64,000 nt of DNA from Nematostella vectensis (Eukaryota; Cnidaria; Anthozoa; Actiniaria; Edwardsiidae). Shown one piece after another: positions 1 to 11,440 of this stretch. Every line of letters begins with the position of its first letter. Position 1 is the first letter of the stretch. The notes under the pieces were generated by a model. That model ran no database searches, was not told where the DNA came from, and saw nothing but the letters and a program-made list of their open reading frames with translations. The DNA lies in NCBI RefSeq assembly GCF_932526225.1, contig NC_064035.1, positions 4,463,501-4,527,500 on the forward strand, given 5' to 3'. Both the position numbers and the translations under genes were made by a program.

Positions 1-345
1 TATTGACTCTAGTTCTCTTTTGTCTAAATAGCGATAAAATTCGAAACTGTTTTAATTGGAAAATTTTGAAACCCGCGCACAATGTTTGAAAAACAAACAC
101 ATTTTACACGCACAATTCCCTATAAATTTCCAAAAGTCGATTACAGTACTAAAATTCCGTAAAACAACAAAGAGCGCAGCAAACTTAATGGGTATTATTG
201 ATTCAAGCTCTCTTTTGTCTAAAATAGCTCTAAAATTCGAAACCGTTTTAAGTAAGCAGAATTTCGAAACCCGCCCACACTTTTTGAAAAACGCACACAT
301 TTTGCACACACATCTCCTATAAATTTCTAGAGAATTATTTGGGAT
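1..345. repeat. Satellite-like tandem repeat, left block
   Basis: About 1.8 copies of a unit of roughly 195 bp. Landmarks recur in order: TTCTCTTTTGTCTAAA, then AAATTCGAAACCGTTTTA, then CGCACAC..TTTTTGAAAAAC, then CCTATAAATTTC, then AAAATTCCGTAAAACAAC. The same landmarks return at 5007-5600, so the retroelement between them sits inside this array. Short open frames here on both strands are by-products of the repeat. Confidence 0.85.
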
Positions 346-443
346 ACCTGTGGAAGGACTGGGACTAGCTCGGTCAAATCCTGTTTGTATTTGTCCATCA
401 TTCCGTTTGTTATGCACTTTATCAAAGCATATTAAAGCAAGGA

Positions 444-463
444 AATAGATGGACTCTTATCTA
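444..463 (+). repeat. 20-bp direct repeat, left of the Gypsy element
   Basis: Identical to 4987-5006. It brackets the decayed element. Twenty bp is much longer than the 4-6 bp target duplication typical of Gypsy insertion, so it is more likely part of the host repeat or a recombination scar. Confidence 0.8.
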
Positions 464-688
464 TGATGGACAACTAGACACCCAAGGAAGACATTAAGCT
501 ACTTTCTGGGAAGAAAATCAAGCCATTCCACAAAGAAAACTGGCAAAGAACAGCAAAAAACGAGTACAATTCGTAACGGCGGCCATCTTGGATTTTCCAC
601 AGCCGCCATTTTGGACCCTGCCAAGACCTCAAACGAGTTCCACACACCCAACAAAGCAAAATAACGTTCCTCAAACACCCCTACAGTC

Positions 689-1648
689 ATGCCAAATTAC
701 AAATGCCCTTTTCCATCATGTGAATACGAGACCGATGATGTTACAGACGAGTTGGCAGCTGTTCTTATCACAGTACACTCCAAAGGCTCTCAAACTACTC
801 CTGAAGCCCAGGCCAACTGCAGTTCCACCAAAGTCGAGAAGGTCCGACGACCAACGATAACAACCGCAGGGACAAGTGAAGAGTGGTCTTACTTCACAAC
901 CAGATGGCTAGACTATGTTGAGGCCACACATATCAAGGGCAAAGAAAAAGTTATCCAACTTCTTGAATGCTGTGACGAGCAGCTAAGAAAAGACCTTACC
1001 CGCAACGCCGGTGGTTCCCTTACAAGCAAATCTCCTCAAGAGGTCCTTGAGGCAATAAAGAAGCTGGCTGTCAGAGAAGAAAATGCTATGGTAGCAAAAG
1101 TGCAGCTACACAACATGAGGCAGGACATAGATGAGACAATAAGAAGCTTTTGTGCCCGCCTCCGCGGCCAAGCCGGCGTATGTAAATTCCTTGTGGCCTG
1201 CCCGGACTGTGCTACAGCAGTTAACTACACAGAGAACGTACTCAGAGATGTACTAACCCGTGGCTTGGCGTACGAAGAAATTCAGCTTGACCTCCTTGGA
1301 TGGAAGAAGTGTTGCAATTCATCGAAGCTAAAGAGTCTGGCAAAAGCTCAGCAGGGCGGCTTCTTCAAGCCCAAGGTACAGATGCAATCCGCAGTCAGCA
1401 CAAGAAGCAGAACACGAACCGGAGACCACCCGACAAATCCAATGAAGCCTGCTATTATTGTAGAAAAACAGGCCACCGCTACAAAGCGCCACCCAAACAA
1501 CGCAAGCAAGAGTGCCCGGCATTCGGTTCTATCTGCCGCCTATGTAGTCGACCGAATCACTTTGAGGCTGCATGTCAAAGTAAAGAAAAGCCCACCCCCA
1601 AAGACCCTCGCCCCCAGCAGGCAGGCAGGCCGAAGGTGCAATCTTTGA
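689..1648 (+). pseudogene. Gypsy gag-like region
   Basis: An open frame of 319 codons. The N-terminal part carries a small Cys/His cluster (CPFPSCEYETDD), followed by a long helical gag-type stretch with conserved-looking LECCDEQLRKDL and MRQDIDETIRSFCARLRG segments. The gag signal in this frame fades after about position 1300, where the zinc-knuckle reading continues in another frame (1300-1665). That implies a frameshift near 1300-1440. It is part of the decayed element at 464-4986. Confidence 0.85.
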
Positions 1649-1665
1649 AAACCTGTGCAACGTGA
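1300..1665 (+). pseudogene. Gypsy nucleocapsid zinc-knuckle region
   Basis: This frame carries the nucleocapsid part of the element. There is a CYYCRKTGH knuckle start, then a complete CCHC knuckle with spacing C-x2-C-x4-H-x4-C (CRLCSRPNHFEAAC). The frame differs from gag upstream and from the protease downstream, so at least two indels separate it from its neighbours. Confidence 0.85.
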
Positions 1666-2045
1666 CAAGGGAAGACCACACCCTCAACGGCATTTCCCTA
1701 GAACTCCACCCGTATAATAACATGAACGACTGCTGGATCCGACGCGCCTCCCAGCCACAGCCATTCATCCCTCTCAAGATATCCATTCATCCTCATGACT
1801 ATGTGGCCTTAGGATACAAGCCGGTCACTCACACATTCAGGTCAATCGAGCTACCCGCAATGGCAGACACCAGCTGCCAAAGCTGTCTGGCCAGCTTGAG
1901 CCTCATTCGCCGCCTTGGGTTAAGTGAAGCTGACCTCATCCCTGTCACTACACGCATGCACGCAGCTAACAACAGTGGCATCAAGATCCTTGGCGCTATC
2001 ATCCTACGAATGACAGGCACAACTGAACCTGGACATGACCTTTAG
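1662..2045 (+). pseudogene. Gypsy aspartic protease remnant
   Basis: Around 1840-1900 the frame reads IELPAMADTSCQSCLAS. This matches a retropepsin active-site segment in which the expected Asp-Thr-Gly is now Asp-Thr-Ser. A following hydrophobic stretch (IKILGAIILRMTG) fits the second half of the protease fold. The altered catalytic triplet and the stop at 2043-2045 mark it as inactive. It could be read as the pol N-terminus of the same element. Confidence 0.75.
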
Positions 2046-2389
2046 ACAAGACAGATCGTATACGTCACAAATGACTCCGACCGCCTGTTACTCAGCCGGG
2101 AGACCTGCCAAGAACTGGGAATTTTATCAGAACGATTCCCCACAGTAGGAGAGACACTCCCCACCCAAACCCAGAGCACCATATCCACATCAACTGGATC
2201 AGCAGACCAATCACCCCAACAGCCCAAACTATGTGATTGTCCACAACGCCAGGCACCACCGCCTAAGCCGTCCACACTTCCATTCCCAGCAACAGAGACC
2301 AACCGAGAGCAGCTACAGTACAAGAATAGCTTCTGAACCATTACAAGTCAAGCACTTTCAACACGTGCGAACACCAGCAGCTCCCTCTC

Positions 2390-3790
2390 ATGGACAGTGT
2401 CCCAATGCGACCCATGGTTAACCCTGATTCAGAGCCAGTGGCCCACCATACCACCATCCCTGTGCCACTTCATTGGCAAGAGGAAGTAAAAGCTGGTCTG
2501 GATCAAGACGTCGCCCTAGGCGTCCTGGAGCCCGTGCCAGTGGGAGAACCAGTTACATGGTGCCATCGCATGGTTGTGTGTCCAAAGAAGAATGGGAAAC
2601 CACGCCGAACAGTCGACTTTCAGTCCCTCAACCTACATGCTACACGCGAGACCCACCACACACAGAGCTTATTCCATCAAGCTCGCTCCGTGCCCCACAA
2701 CAAGAAGAAAACCGTATTTGACTGCTGGAATGGATACCACAGCGTCCCTCTGCACGAAGATGACCGCCACCTCACCACCTTTATCACCCCCTGGGGACGG
2801 TATCGCTACAACACGGCCCCCCAGGGATACATCGCATCAGGTGATGGCTACTCCCGAAGGTTTGACGAGAATGTATCCGACATCCCAGACAAAATCAAAT
2901 GCATTGATGACACATTGTTGTGAGCAGACGACATAAGCAGCAGCTTCCACCAAGCAGTCAACTGGCTTGGCATCTGCGGGCGACATGTTATAACCCTCAA
3001 CGCCTCCAAGTTTGTCTTCGCAGCCGACACAGTAGAGTTTGCAGGGTTCGAGATCACAAATGACAGCGTGCGCCCATGCACGAAGTATCTCGATGCGATC
3101 CGCCACTTCCCTATACCTAGTAACATCACTGACATGCGCTCCTGGTTTGGTCTGATCAACCAAATTTCTTATGCCTTCGCAGCAACAGAACTCATGCTCC
3201 CATTCCGCGAGTCACTGAAACCTAGGACCCCATTCTTGTGGAATGACGAACTCAACCAGCTCTTTGAAGAATCCAAATCAGCGATCATCAGCGCGATCGA
3301 AGATGGCGTCCGCATCTTTGACAAATCAAAGCCCACATGCCTGGCCACAGACTGGTCCAAGACTGGCATTGGGTACTGGCTCCTCCAAAAGCACTGTCAG
3401 TGTCCCTCTACAGAGCCCTTCTGTTGCCGCAGCGGTTGCAAGATGACACTCGTTGGCAGCTGCTTCACACATTCAGCCGAGTCACGCTACGCCCCTATTG
3501 AAGGCGAAGCATTAGCAGTCGCGGACGCACTCGACAAGACACGTTTCTTTGTCCTTGGATGCAAGAACTTAATCATTGCAGTTGACCACAAGCCTCTGCT
3601 AAAGGTATTCGGGGATAGATCCCTAGACGAAATCTCCAACGGTCGACTAAGAAACCTCAAGGAGAAGACACTTAGATACAAGTTCAGATGGTACACATCC
3701 CCGGTGCACGACACAAAGCTGCAGACGCTATCTCGAGGCGCCCAACCGGCCCCACAGACCCTGACAAACTATCACTACCCGATGACATAG
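2390..3790 (+). pseudogene. Gypsy reverse transcriptase and RNase H, with internal stop
   Basis: The reverse transcriptase fingers/palm region shows VVCPKKNGKPRRTVDFQSLN, then TPWGRYRYNTAPQG, then the catalytic box as CIDDTLL. A TGA at 2921-2923 interrupts the frame directly after that box, where an aromatic residue is usual. The same frame resumes (ADDIS...) and continues through the connection domain into RNase H (CLATDWSKTGIGYWLL; YAPIEGEALAVADAL; AVDHKPLL). From about 3700 the correct reading moves to the frame of the integrase, so an indel lies there. Confidence 0.9.
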
Positions 3791-4983
3791 CAGTTATTGA
3801 TAACCTAACTCACTCAGCATGCCTACCTGGGCACCCCTTCCTGGCAAGCATCCGCACCAAAGAACAGCCACAAGATTCATGCTCCTACAGCATCGATGAC
3901 GGGCTAGTATCATCAGCCTCATCCATCCTCAACACAATGGCGGTCACTTGGGAACGTGTCAAGCTAGAGACAACCAGCGACCCAGACTTACAGACTCTGA
4001 CCACCATCATTGAATCAGGATTCCCAGAGTTCCAGCATGAGCTCCCACCTGCCCTTCAGGAATACCACAGGTTCCGCCAGCACCTCCATACCATCGATGG
4101 TGTCATCCTCTACAAAAATCGCATTGTGGTTCCCACCTCTCTCAGAGATGCGATATTGTCAACGTTACATTCTGCCCACCAAGGGGTCACATCAATGACA
4201 GACCGAGCAGAGTCACCCATCTTCTGGCCAGGCATCACACCTGCCATCACAGCACTACGTGAACGGTGCTCCCACTGCAACCGAATGACTCCTCCACAGC
4301 CAAGTGCCCCACCGTACCCATCAACACTACCAGCATACCCGTTCCAATGCATCTGTGCTGACTACTTCCACTACAAAGGGGTCAACTACCTTGTAGCAGT
4401 AGACAGATATTCTAATTGGCCAATTGTTGAAAGAGCAAGGGATGGTTCTGCTGGTCTTATTGAATGCCTCAGACGTGCCTTTGCAACATATGGTGTCCCC
4501 GATGAATGCGCAACCGATGAAGGACCACAGTTCACTGCACAATCAACACAACAGTTCCTGAAAGATTGGGGAGACTATCACTGCCTATCCTCAGTTGCAT
4601 TCCCACACTCCAACTGCAGGGCCGAGATCGGGGTCAAAACCGTCAAACGACTGATCACCAATAACACAGACCCACATGGGGACCTGAACACCAATGAATT
4701 CCAGAAGGCGATTCTACAGTACCGAAACGCCCCCGACCCGAACACGGAGTTGTCTCCTGCTCAGTGTGTCTTCGGTAGACCCATTAAGGATTTCATCCCC
4801 ATACTGCCTGGGCGCTATCTCCCCCATCCTACCTGGCGCGATACCCTCGCGTTGAGAGAAGCCTTACGAAACCGACACATGCAAGCATCAGAGAGGTGGG
4901 CTGAGCATACCAAAAGGCTCCCTCCCCTGGTAGTTGGAAACCATGTCAGAATCCAGAACCAGACCGGACCTAACCCCACATGA
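3688..4983 (+). pseudogene. Gypsy integrase region, 3'-truncated
   Basis: The 431-codon frame starts in the end of RNase H (HIPGARHKAADAISRR). It continues with the integrase HHCC zinc region (LHSAHQGV ... CSHCNRM) and the DDE core: Asp in CADYFHYKG, Asp in ATDEGPQF, Glu in NCRAEIGVKTVKR. The usual TDGGPQF box has Glu in place of the first Gly. The frame stops just after VVGNHVRIQNQTG, within the C-terminal domain, where flanking satellite DNA begins. This is the best preserved part of the element. Confidence 0.92.
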
Positions 4984-4986
4984 GGG

Positions 4987-5006
4987 AATAGATGGACTCT
5001 TATCTA
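4987..5006 (+). repeat. 20-bp direct repeat, right of the Gypsy element
   Basis: Identical to 444-463. It begins 4 bp after the integrase stop codon and is followed directly by satellite sequence. Confidence 0.8.
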
Positions 5007-5600
5007 ATTTCCAAATGTTGATTACAGTGCTACAATTTCGTAAAACAACAAAGAGCGCAGCAAAATTCAAAGGAATTATTGATTCAAGTTCTCTTTTGTC
5101 TAAAACAGCGTTAAAATTTGAAACGATTTTAGGTAAGCAGAATTTCAAAACCCGCGCACACTTTTTGAAAAACGCACATTTCCCTATAAATTTCTAAAAT
5201 TTGATTAAAGTGCTAAAATTCCGTTAAACAGCAAAGAGCGAAGAAAAATTCATGGGAAGCATTGATTCTAGTTCTCTTTTGTCTAAAATAGCGATAAAAT
5301 TCAAAACCATTTTAGTAAGCAAAAATTCCGAAAGTCGCGCACACTTTCTGACAAACGCACACATTTTGCACACGCACATTTCCCTATAAATTTCCAAAAG
5401 TCGATTACAGTGCTAAAATTCCGTAAAACAACAGAAAGCGCAACAAAAGTAATGGGATTTTTATTCCATTTTTTTTTTATAAAAAGAAAAATCGAAACCA
5501 TTTAAGTAAACAGGAATTTCGACTTCCGCGTACCCTTTGACACTTCAGGACAAACACACACATTTTGAACGCACATTTCAAAAATTAGTCTCAAGCGCGT
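5007..5600. repeat. Satellite-like tandem repeat, right block
   Basis: About three diverged copies of the same unit as at 1-345, here with a spacing of about 181-195 bp. The landmarks TTCTCTTTTGTCTAAAA (near 5090 and 5270) and CCTATAAATTTC (near 5185 and 5385) recur in order. The array decays after about 5580. Confidence 0.85.
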
Positions 5601-5822
5601 GTGACCATCCAGCCGTCAGTGGGGCCGATATAGGCCTGGGGACGTTTTGTTCTCTATGGTCAGGGGAGTGGGACTCAATGTGTCGCTACCCAACTGCAAG
5701 CAGTAAATCTTAGCAAAAGGAAAAGGAAAGAAAAAGAATACGAGGTGAGCGAAGTGTTGTTTACAGACAAAGCTATAGAAAATGCTGCCAAAGTGCTACT
5801 TTCGCGGAGTTTTGGATTCACA

Positions 5823-6060
5823 TTTTTAACCCTAAAGGATAGCCGGGAATCGGGAAAACTGTTAAATACCTCCTAAGGGAATAAGCTGGCCGAGTTTTAT
5901 ACCCTAAGAGATAGTAGAATCGGAAGAAAACGTTAAGCACCGCCATCAGGAATAGCAGTTGGTCGAATTTTATACACTTTAAGATAGCAGAATCGGACAA
6001 ATATTTCATCATAAGGGACTATAGCAGTTGGTCGAGATTTTTTACCTTAAAAGATAAGGA
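5823..6060 (+). repeat. Degenerate ~73-bp tandem repeat, about 3 copies
   Basis: The motif TTTTA.ACCCTAA.AGATAG..GAATCGG, followed by GGAATA.GC.G..GGTCGA, recurs near 5825, 5895, 5970 and 6035. Copies differ by substitutions and small indels. Confidence 0.65.
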
Positions 6061-8554
6061 CGATCACCCCTGAAAAGAGAGGAATAGGGACGGGGTTGCG
6101 TTTTTTACTCTTTCTTCCAGGAGCAAGGTTGAGCAAGCATTTTGGTTTTTTTAGTACACCCGGGCTAGAACGGTGAGCCTGTGCTCGATACTTCACTTTA
6201 TTCCTTAAGAATTCTTCATTGCTCTCGGGAGTTCCTTTATCTTATTATCAATATTGAATATCGTAGTAAACGTTATATCTGTATCGATTAGATACAAGAT
6301 ATCAGAAAAGAGACGAGCAATGGGGAGAGAGGGTGAGCAAAGAACATGAACTTGGCCGAAGAACGGAGAATATGGAATATGGAATTGACTATGCTAAGGG
6401 ATTATGCGTGCAACGGGGTGCAGGCAGAGCTAAATTTTGCCATTCTTAGCGTGTTTAGAAAACATGTTTTGTGGTGCGATTTTGCCTCATTTCTTCGCAC
6501 TTTTCTTGGCCGAGAGCATTCGTATTTCAATTAGACATTCAGTTAAATAATGAAGAGCATTGTAATCTGGAAAGAAGCACCCAAAATGGGGAGAAGAGGA
6601 AAGGAAGACAGGAAGAAAAGACAGTGCAGAAAATATTCTGTGTAAGTTCTGTACTGAAATAGCACACAACAAAGCAGGACATTAGAACTAAACATAAACA
6701 GCAAACATCAGGTATAAAGTCAAGATACATCATATATATTTTATTATTTATAAGTCACTTTACAGCTGTAGTGTAAGAGGACACTTCAGTAAAACTTATT
6801 CTAGTGAAACCATCATTTCTACTTGTTGCTGCAACAGGTGTAAAACAAAAATGCAAAGTGTGCCTATCTGCTGTTGTACATATGTTTAAGAATTAACCAA
6901 AAATCCATAAAGTGTTTTGACATTTACCTAAGCAGGAAGAAAATTTGGTGTAGTGGGCAGTTCAGGGGATGTTGAACCCCAGTTGACTTCTGCTTTGACA
7001 GAAAGTCAATTTGTCAAGATTTATCTTTATTATCCTTTTACCAAATTTAATAGTTGATCAATACATGTTTACCATGATCAGGCTTCGGCAACTAACCCCA
7101 GTTTCATAAGATATTTCAGCACCATCCAGGGAATGTGCAAGTGAAACTCTGATATTACATTATCTATGGTGGTCATTACCTTGGGTCCTTTCTCTGCTGC
7201 CATCCTGCTGTTAGTACCAGACTTCTTGATCCAGAAGATAAAGAAAGGCTAAGGGAATTTTTGTCAACTTACCCTCACCCTGTCTGTCATTTATAAGCAT
7301 ACTCAACAGAGTACTAGGTACACATGTTTTAATAGGGAGTATAGTGCAGTCTACTTAATTTGTTGGAGAGCACTTGGTCATTAGACCATTGTGCCCTCGT
7401 GCTAATTTATCAGATGCAGGGTTAAAAGTAGGGCTTAGTTATGTCCCAATAAAGTGCAACACTTACTATTTGTCTGTACAAAACAAGGGAGTGGTATACA
7501 ATAAAAGAAAACATTTGTTTCTATATTTGTTTTTATAGTGCATAACTGGCTCACAGAAGCAGCAGAAAACCCCTTGTACAATGTCTCAGCTTGTATACTT
7601 ACACATATATGTACACCAAACAACTGAAGGGCTACTAAACAAATGCCTCAAGTGAGTTGGAGCTATAATTGAGTCTATCTTTCTACTTTTTAGATCAGAA
7701 TGCACCTGTATACTATTCCTACGCGGGGAAACTGTAATGTTTCTAGTACAGCTTTCTATGAAGGACTAAATTCGACGGGAAGCGTGGCGTACGATTGCGT
7801 ATAATTCGAGGTCGATCGAATGGTTGACCTAGCGTTATCGAGTGCTCTTTTGAACTTCTACGGTTAGATACGCCTTGTAAGATGTTATTTAGAGTCTACC
7901 AGGACCACGTTTCGCATTTATATGAACTTGTTTTGGCGATAAAAGGTGCCCCGATCAAAGGTATGTGCTCTTACGACAGCCATTGTCTTGCAATTGTTGA
8001 AATTGCAAGTGGGGGCTGTTTATCGCCTCATCAAAACTCGTGTTTTTAATTGCCACAAAATTTTATTTAATATATTAGAGGTACAATAAGTGCTGTATAC
8101 CTAGAGTGAAAAGAATTGTGCAATTCCACGTCCCATGGAAGATATAGGCCTCGTTTTCCGGGCTTATTTACGGAGTACGAAAAACATAAAATAAATGAAA
8201 AATCTGTTAAAAATTAAGAAAAATACTAAAACTACCAACGACCTAATCCAAATATGTACAATTATATAATTTCTATTAATCAAGTTAGATTTTTGCTGCC
8301 CGGCTTAATTTTGTATGTTTTTTTAGACATTTTCTGTTCAAGTCGAAAAATACCGAAAAATCGCCAAATATAATCGAAAAATACATTTTCCCCTCTCAAG
8401 CCAAAAATATTTATACGATTCGTTTCAAACATTCACAGAATACTAAGGTCATCAAGGGCTATCTCCTGGCAAAAGATGGTATTTTTGTTCTGAACAAAAA
8501 ATTTCTTCGTCTGAGACGGTCACTCTTAAGGGTGACCTGGTGACTAAGCTGTCA
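6061..8554. other. Non-coding stretch, nothing recognised
   Basis: I see no coding exon, RNA gene or clear transposon here. Open frames are short (60-80 codons) and of low complexity. Confidence 0.5.
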
Positions 8555-8830
8555 TTAAAAGTAAATACTAATACTACGAAAATTCTTGGGTGCGTCAGGT
8601 TTTATAACAACTTGGGTCTGCTGTTTTTATTTCAAATTCCGACGTTACAGCGTGTGACTTTACATTTCAAATCGCATGATTTATAATTTTTTGGGCGCTA
8701 TATTTACCCACACCCGATGCCTGTGCTAAGGAAAATATGAAATGAGAATCTGAAATGCTCCTAAGAAATTCGATGAGAGTAGCTTACGAAAGGTTAAATC
8801 ACATTATTTTCTAAAGTCTAAGAGCACGCA
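8555..8830 (+). repeat. Diverged duplicated segment, copy A
   Basis: It shares an ordered series of matches with 11190-11440: AATACTA..ACGA..ATTCT.GGGTGCG, then TTTTATAACAA, then GATGCCTGTGC.AAGGA.AATATGAA, then AAATGCTCCTAAGA, then GAGTAGCTT. Both lie in the same orientation. Divergence is considerable. Confidence 0.65.
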
Positions 8831-8947
8831 CAAAACAATATATTGCGTGCATTTCAATGTAGCTTGCTTTTGTTGTTCTGGGCACGAGAAATGTCATATG
8901 CACGTGCGTGACTGGACAAAGAAGAACAAAGGCTAAAGGAAGCAATG

Positions 8948-10310
8948 CAGTAGTAGTAGTAGAAACTTTTAGTAGTAGAAACTTTATCAAAGTGTCATAA
9001 ACAACCTCTAGCCGGGGATAAGACCCCTACTAATTGGGGGACACAAAAAAAAAGATAAAATTATAAAAATTATACTGATTATTAAAAATTTAAAATTGTA
9101 GATTCTTACTGATAAAGCTAAATAAATATATATATATATATATAAATACATGTAAATTGATTGTAATCTATATGAAATTATGAAAAAAAAAAAATTTGAC
9201 TAGATTTAAAAATTATCATGCGGAACATAGGGCACAGCCTTTGCAATTTTCTATAAATTCGAAATCCTTTTTTCTCATAGTCACTTTAAAACTTTTTAAA
9301 CTGTCAATTGATCTTTCTGCCCTAGGTAGGCTATTCCATAGTTTAGCCCCCATATATCTTAGGGAATGTTTCCCGTAAGTGACTGTGTTAAATCTTGGAA
9401 TAACAAAATCGGACAATCTTAAATTATAGTTCGTGTTTTTTTTAGAAAACAAATCACTAATCCCAGATGGACAAAGGCCATTTTTAACTTTGTACATTAA
9501 GATGCAAATGTCTTGCAGTCTACGATTACGTAGAGTAGATAAATTAGCCTTTATTAATAGTTCGTGGTAAGTGCAATTCCAGTCTTTAAAAACAGCTCTT
9601 AAGGCACGTTCCTGTAAACGCTCAAGCTTCCTACTATCGCTTGCCTTACAAAAATGCCAGGTCAAGTGGCAGTATGTCAAATAAGGCAACACAGCAGATT
9701 TATAGAGAACTAGTTTAGCGTTTGTAGGTATCAAGTTCCTGAGTCTCATCAGCACACCGATTCTTCTGCCAGCATTTTTACATGCTGTGCTTATATGCTC
9801 CGAGAAATTGAGTTGAGAGTCTATTGTAACTCCTAGTAGCTTTAGGGAGTCCGCTGACCGTATTTCCTGGTTGTTGATAGAAATGCGTGAGATCGAGTCC
9901 ACGGAGGCGTTTGCCTTTTTACCATAACCGATGCTTAGTGTTTGGTATTTCTTGAGGTTACCAGCCAACAAATTGGACTCGTACCACGCAGTCGCGAGTT
10001 CGGCACTTGCACTGAGCTTTGCTGTGACCACTCCCGGATCCCGACCGCAATGGTAAATTTGATGATCGTCGGCGTACATTGATAACTCCGTATTGACACT
10101 CATTGGGAGGTCATTCTGAAAAATATTCCAGAGCAATGGTCCTAGGGCCGAACCCTGAGGACAGCCTCGGTTGACCGTGCTGTAAGAACTTAGATCCTTT
10201 CCCATTCTAACACGATTTCTTCTGTCTGAGAGATAACTCTCAAGAAGTCGCAGACATTGGTCGTAGTGTGCTGCACATGACGACATCACTACATTACTAT
10301 AGCAACACAC
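8948..10310 (-). mobile_element. 5'-truncated non-LTR retrotransposon (CR1/Jockey-like LINE)
   Basis: On the minus strand the element starts inside the reverse transcriptase (10310), runs through the reverse transcriptase end and an untranslated tail, and finishes in a short CTACTA-rich microsatellite (plus-strand TAGTAGTAGTAGAAAC near 8950). 5' truncation and a simple-repeat 3' end are typical of CR1/Jockey-like LINEs. I cannot assign the clade with certainty. Confidence 0.88.
9216..10310 (-). pseudogene. LINE reverse transcriptase, C-terminal part
   Basis: 364 uninterrupted codons. From the start: LLESYLSDRRNRVRMG, then the GCPQGSALGPLLW box (residues about 70-82), then the catalytic YADD (about residue 105), then LKLLGVTIDSQLNFSEHI (the thumb region after motif D) and the C-terminal RLQERALRAVF and WNSLPRAERSIDSLKSF segments usual in CR1/Jockey-type proteins. 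The endonuclease domain and the first half of the reverse transcriptase are absent, so it is not autonomous. The intact frame suggests a fairly young insertion. The apparent start methionine is arbitrary. Confidence 0.93.
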
Positions 10311-10720
10311 CTATTCCCAAGAGACACAAGCGTGAAAAAGACCCCGATATTTTTCACTGTATATCTCAGTGAGCTGTGCGTGGCGTAACCGACTAAGACA
10401 GGGCTGGGATCCTGGTTATTGCCTCCCCATTAATGCGCGGGTACCTCAGGTTCCTTTGTGTTGTACAGTTAGCTAGATAGCGGTGCTGGGGCCGAAATCT
10501 CCAGCTTAGCCGTAAAGCTATATGCTGCCATACGGTGTTTCACCGCATGTCTGGAAGTATGGTCTATTTTTTCTCATTTTACCGGATTTGGACGAGGTTC
10601 GATTCTCGACCATGTCCTCGAATTGTTTTTTTTTTTTCATTGTTAACATTTACTATCTCATTCAACATTAATTAAACACATTTACTTATCCCAGCCCTGT
10701 CGTCTTTACGTGGCAGTCGT
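10311..10720. repeat. Possible foldback element with B-box-like motif
   Basis: AGACAGGGCTGGGAT (about 10398) is matched in inverted orientation by TATCCCAGCCCTGTCG (about 10688). Between them lies GAGGTTCGATTCTCGACC, which resembles a Pol III B box, followed by a T run. It could be a small tRNA-derived or foldback repeat; the evidence is thin. Confidence 0.35.
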
Positions 10721-11189
10721 GATATTGCAGCGTCTAACTAGGATTTGCCCACGGTTACCAGTATGTAGTCTTGACGTTTACATGGCAACACATACCACAG
10801 GGTGACCATAATAAAAATGTCATCGCTAAGGATCTTGAATTGATACAGCACAGGGTACCCAAGACTCTTATTAGGGCTAGCAGGCCTAAGGCCTAGTTTC
10901 AGGATTAATTATTATCCAATATGCTTTTCAAGTAAATTTTATATTGAGAATGTACCAACGCACTGTTATACCAGATGCACTTTATAATTTTTCGTCTTTT
11001 GAATTTTCCGTCTTATCAAATCTTGAGTATGAAAGGTATTACCTAGATTTTGGGTGTATTTTATTTCTAAGGCGCCATATTTCGCGATTCTTAAAGGAAT
11101 CAGAATTGAATTTCATATCAGGTAACATTTAACGTGATCTTCATTGTAAATATTCATAACAAATAAGGTGTATGTAAAACTACTTCTTG

Positions 11190-11440
11190 GCAAATACTAC
11201 GATGAATATTCTGGGGTGCGACAGATTTTATGAAAATGAATTAAAAACCTAACAAAGTGCGCCAGCTTTTTTATAACAAGTGCGTCGTTACGTGTGATAT
11301 GTTTGGACGATATACTTAATGCCTGTGCCAAGGAGAATATGAACTCTAGAATCGAAAATGCTCCTAAGAGACTCTAGAAGAGTAGCTTGCTTACCTATAC
11401 TTTCCTTTTCCAAGGATGAGAAATGGTACGAAAAATAAAC
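11190..11440 (+). repeat. Diverged duplicated segment, copy B
   Basis: Second copy of the segment at 8555-8830, same orientation. The LINE lies between the two copies. Confidence 0.65.

Larger units (their letters stand above)
464..4986 (+). mobile_element. Decayed Ty3/Gypsy retrotransposon
   Basis: Gag, CCHC zinc knuckles, aspartic protease, reverse transcriptase, RNase H and integrase follow one another in Ty3/Gypsy order on the plus strand. The parts lie in at least three frames and the reverse transcriptase is cut by a stop, so this copy cannot encode a working polyprotein. No long terminal repeats are recognisable. The coding part ends abruptly in the integrase C-terminal region at 4983 and satellite sequence follows at once. 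A 20-bp direct repeat flanks the element (444-463 and 4987-5006). Confidence 0.93.
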
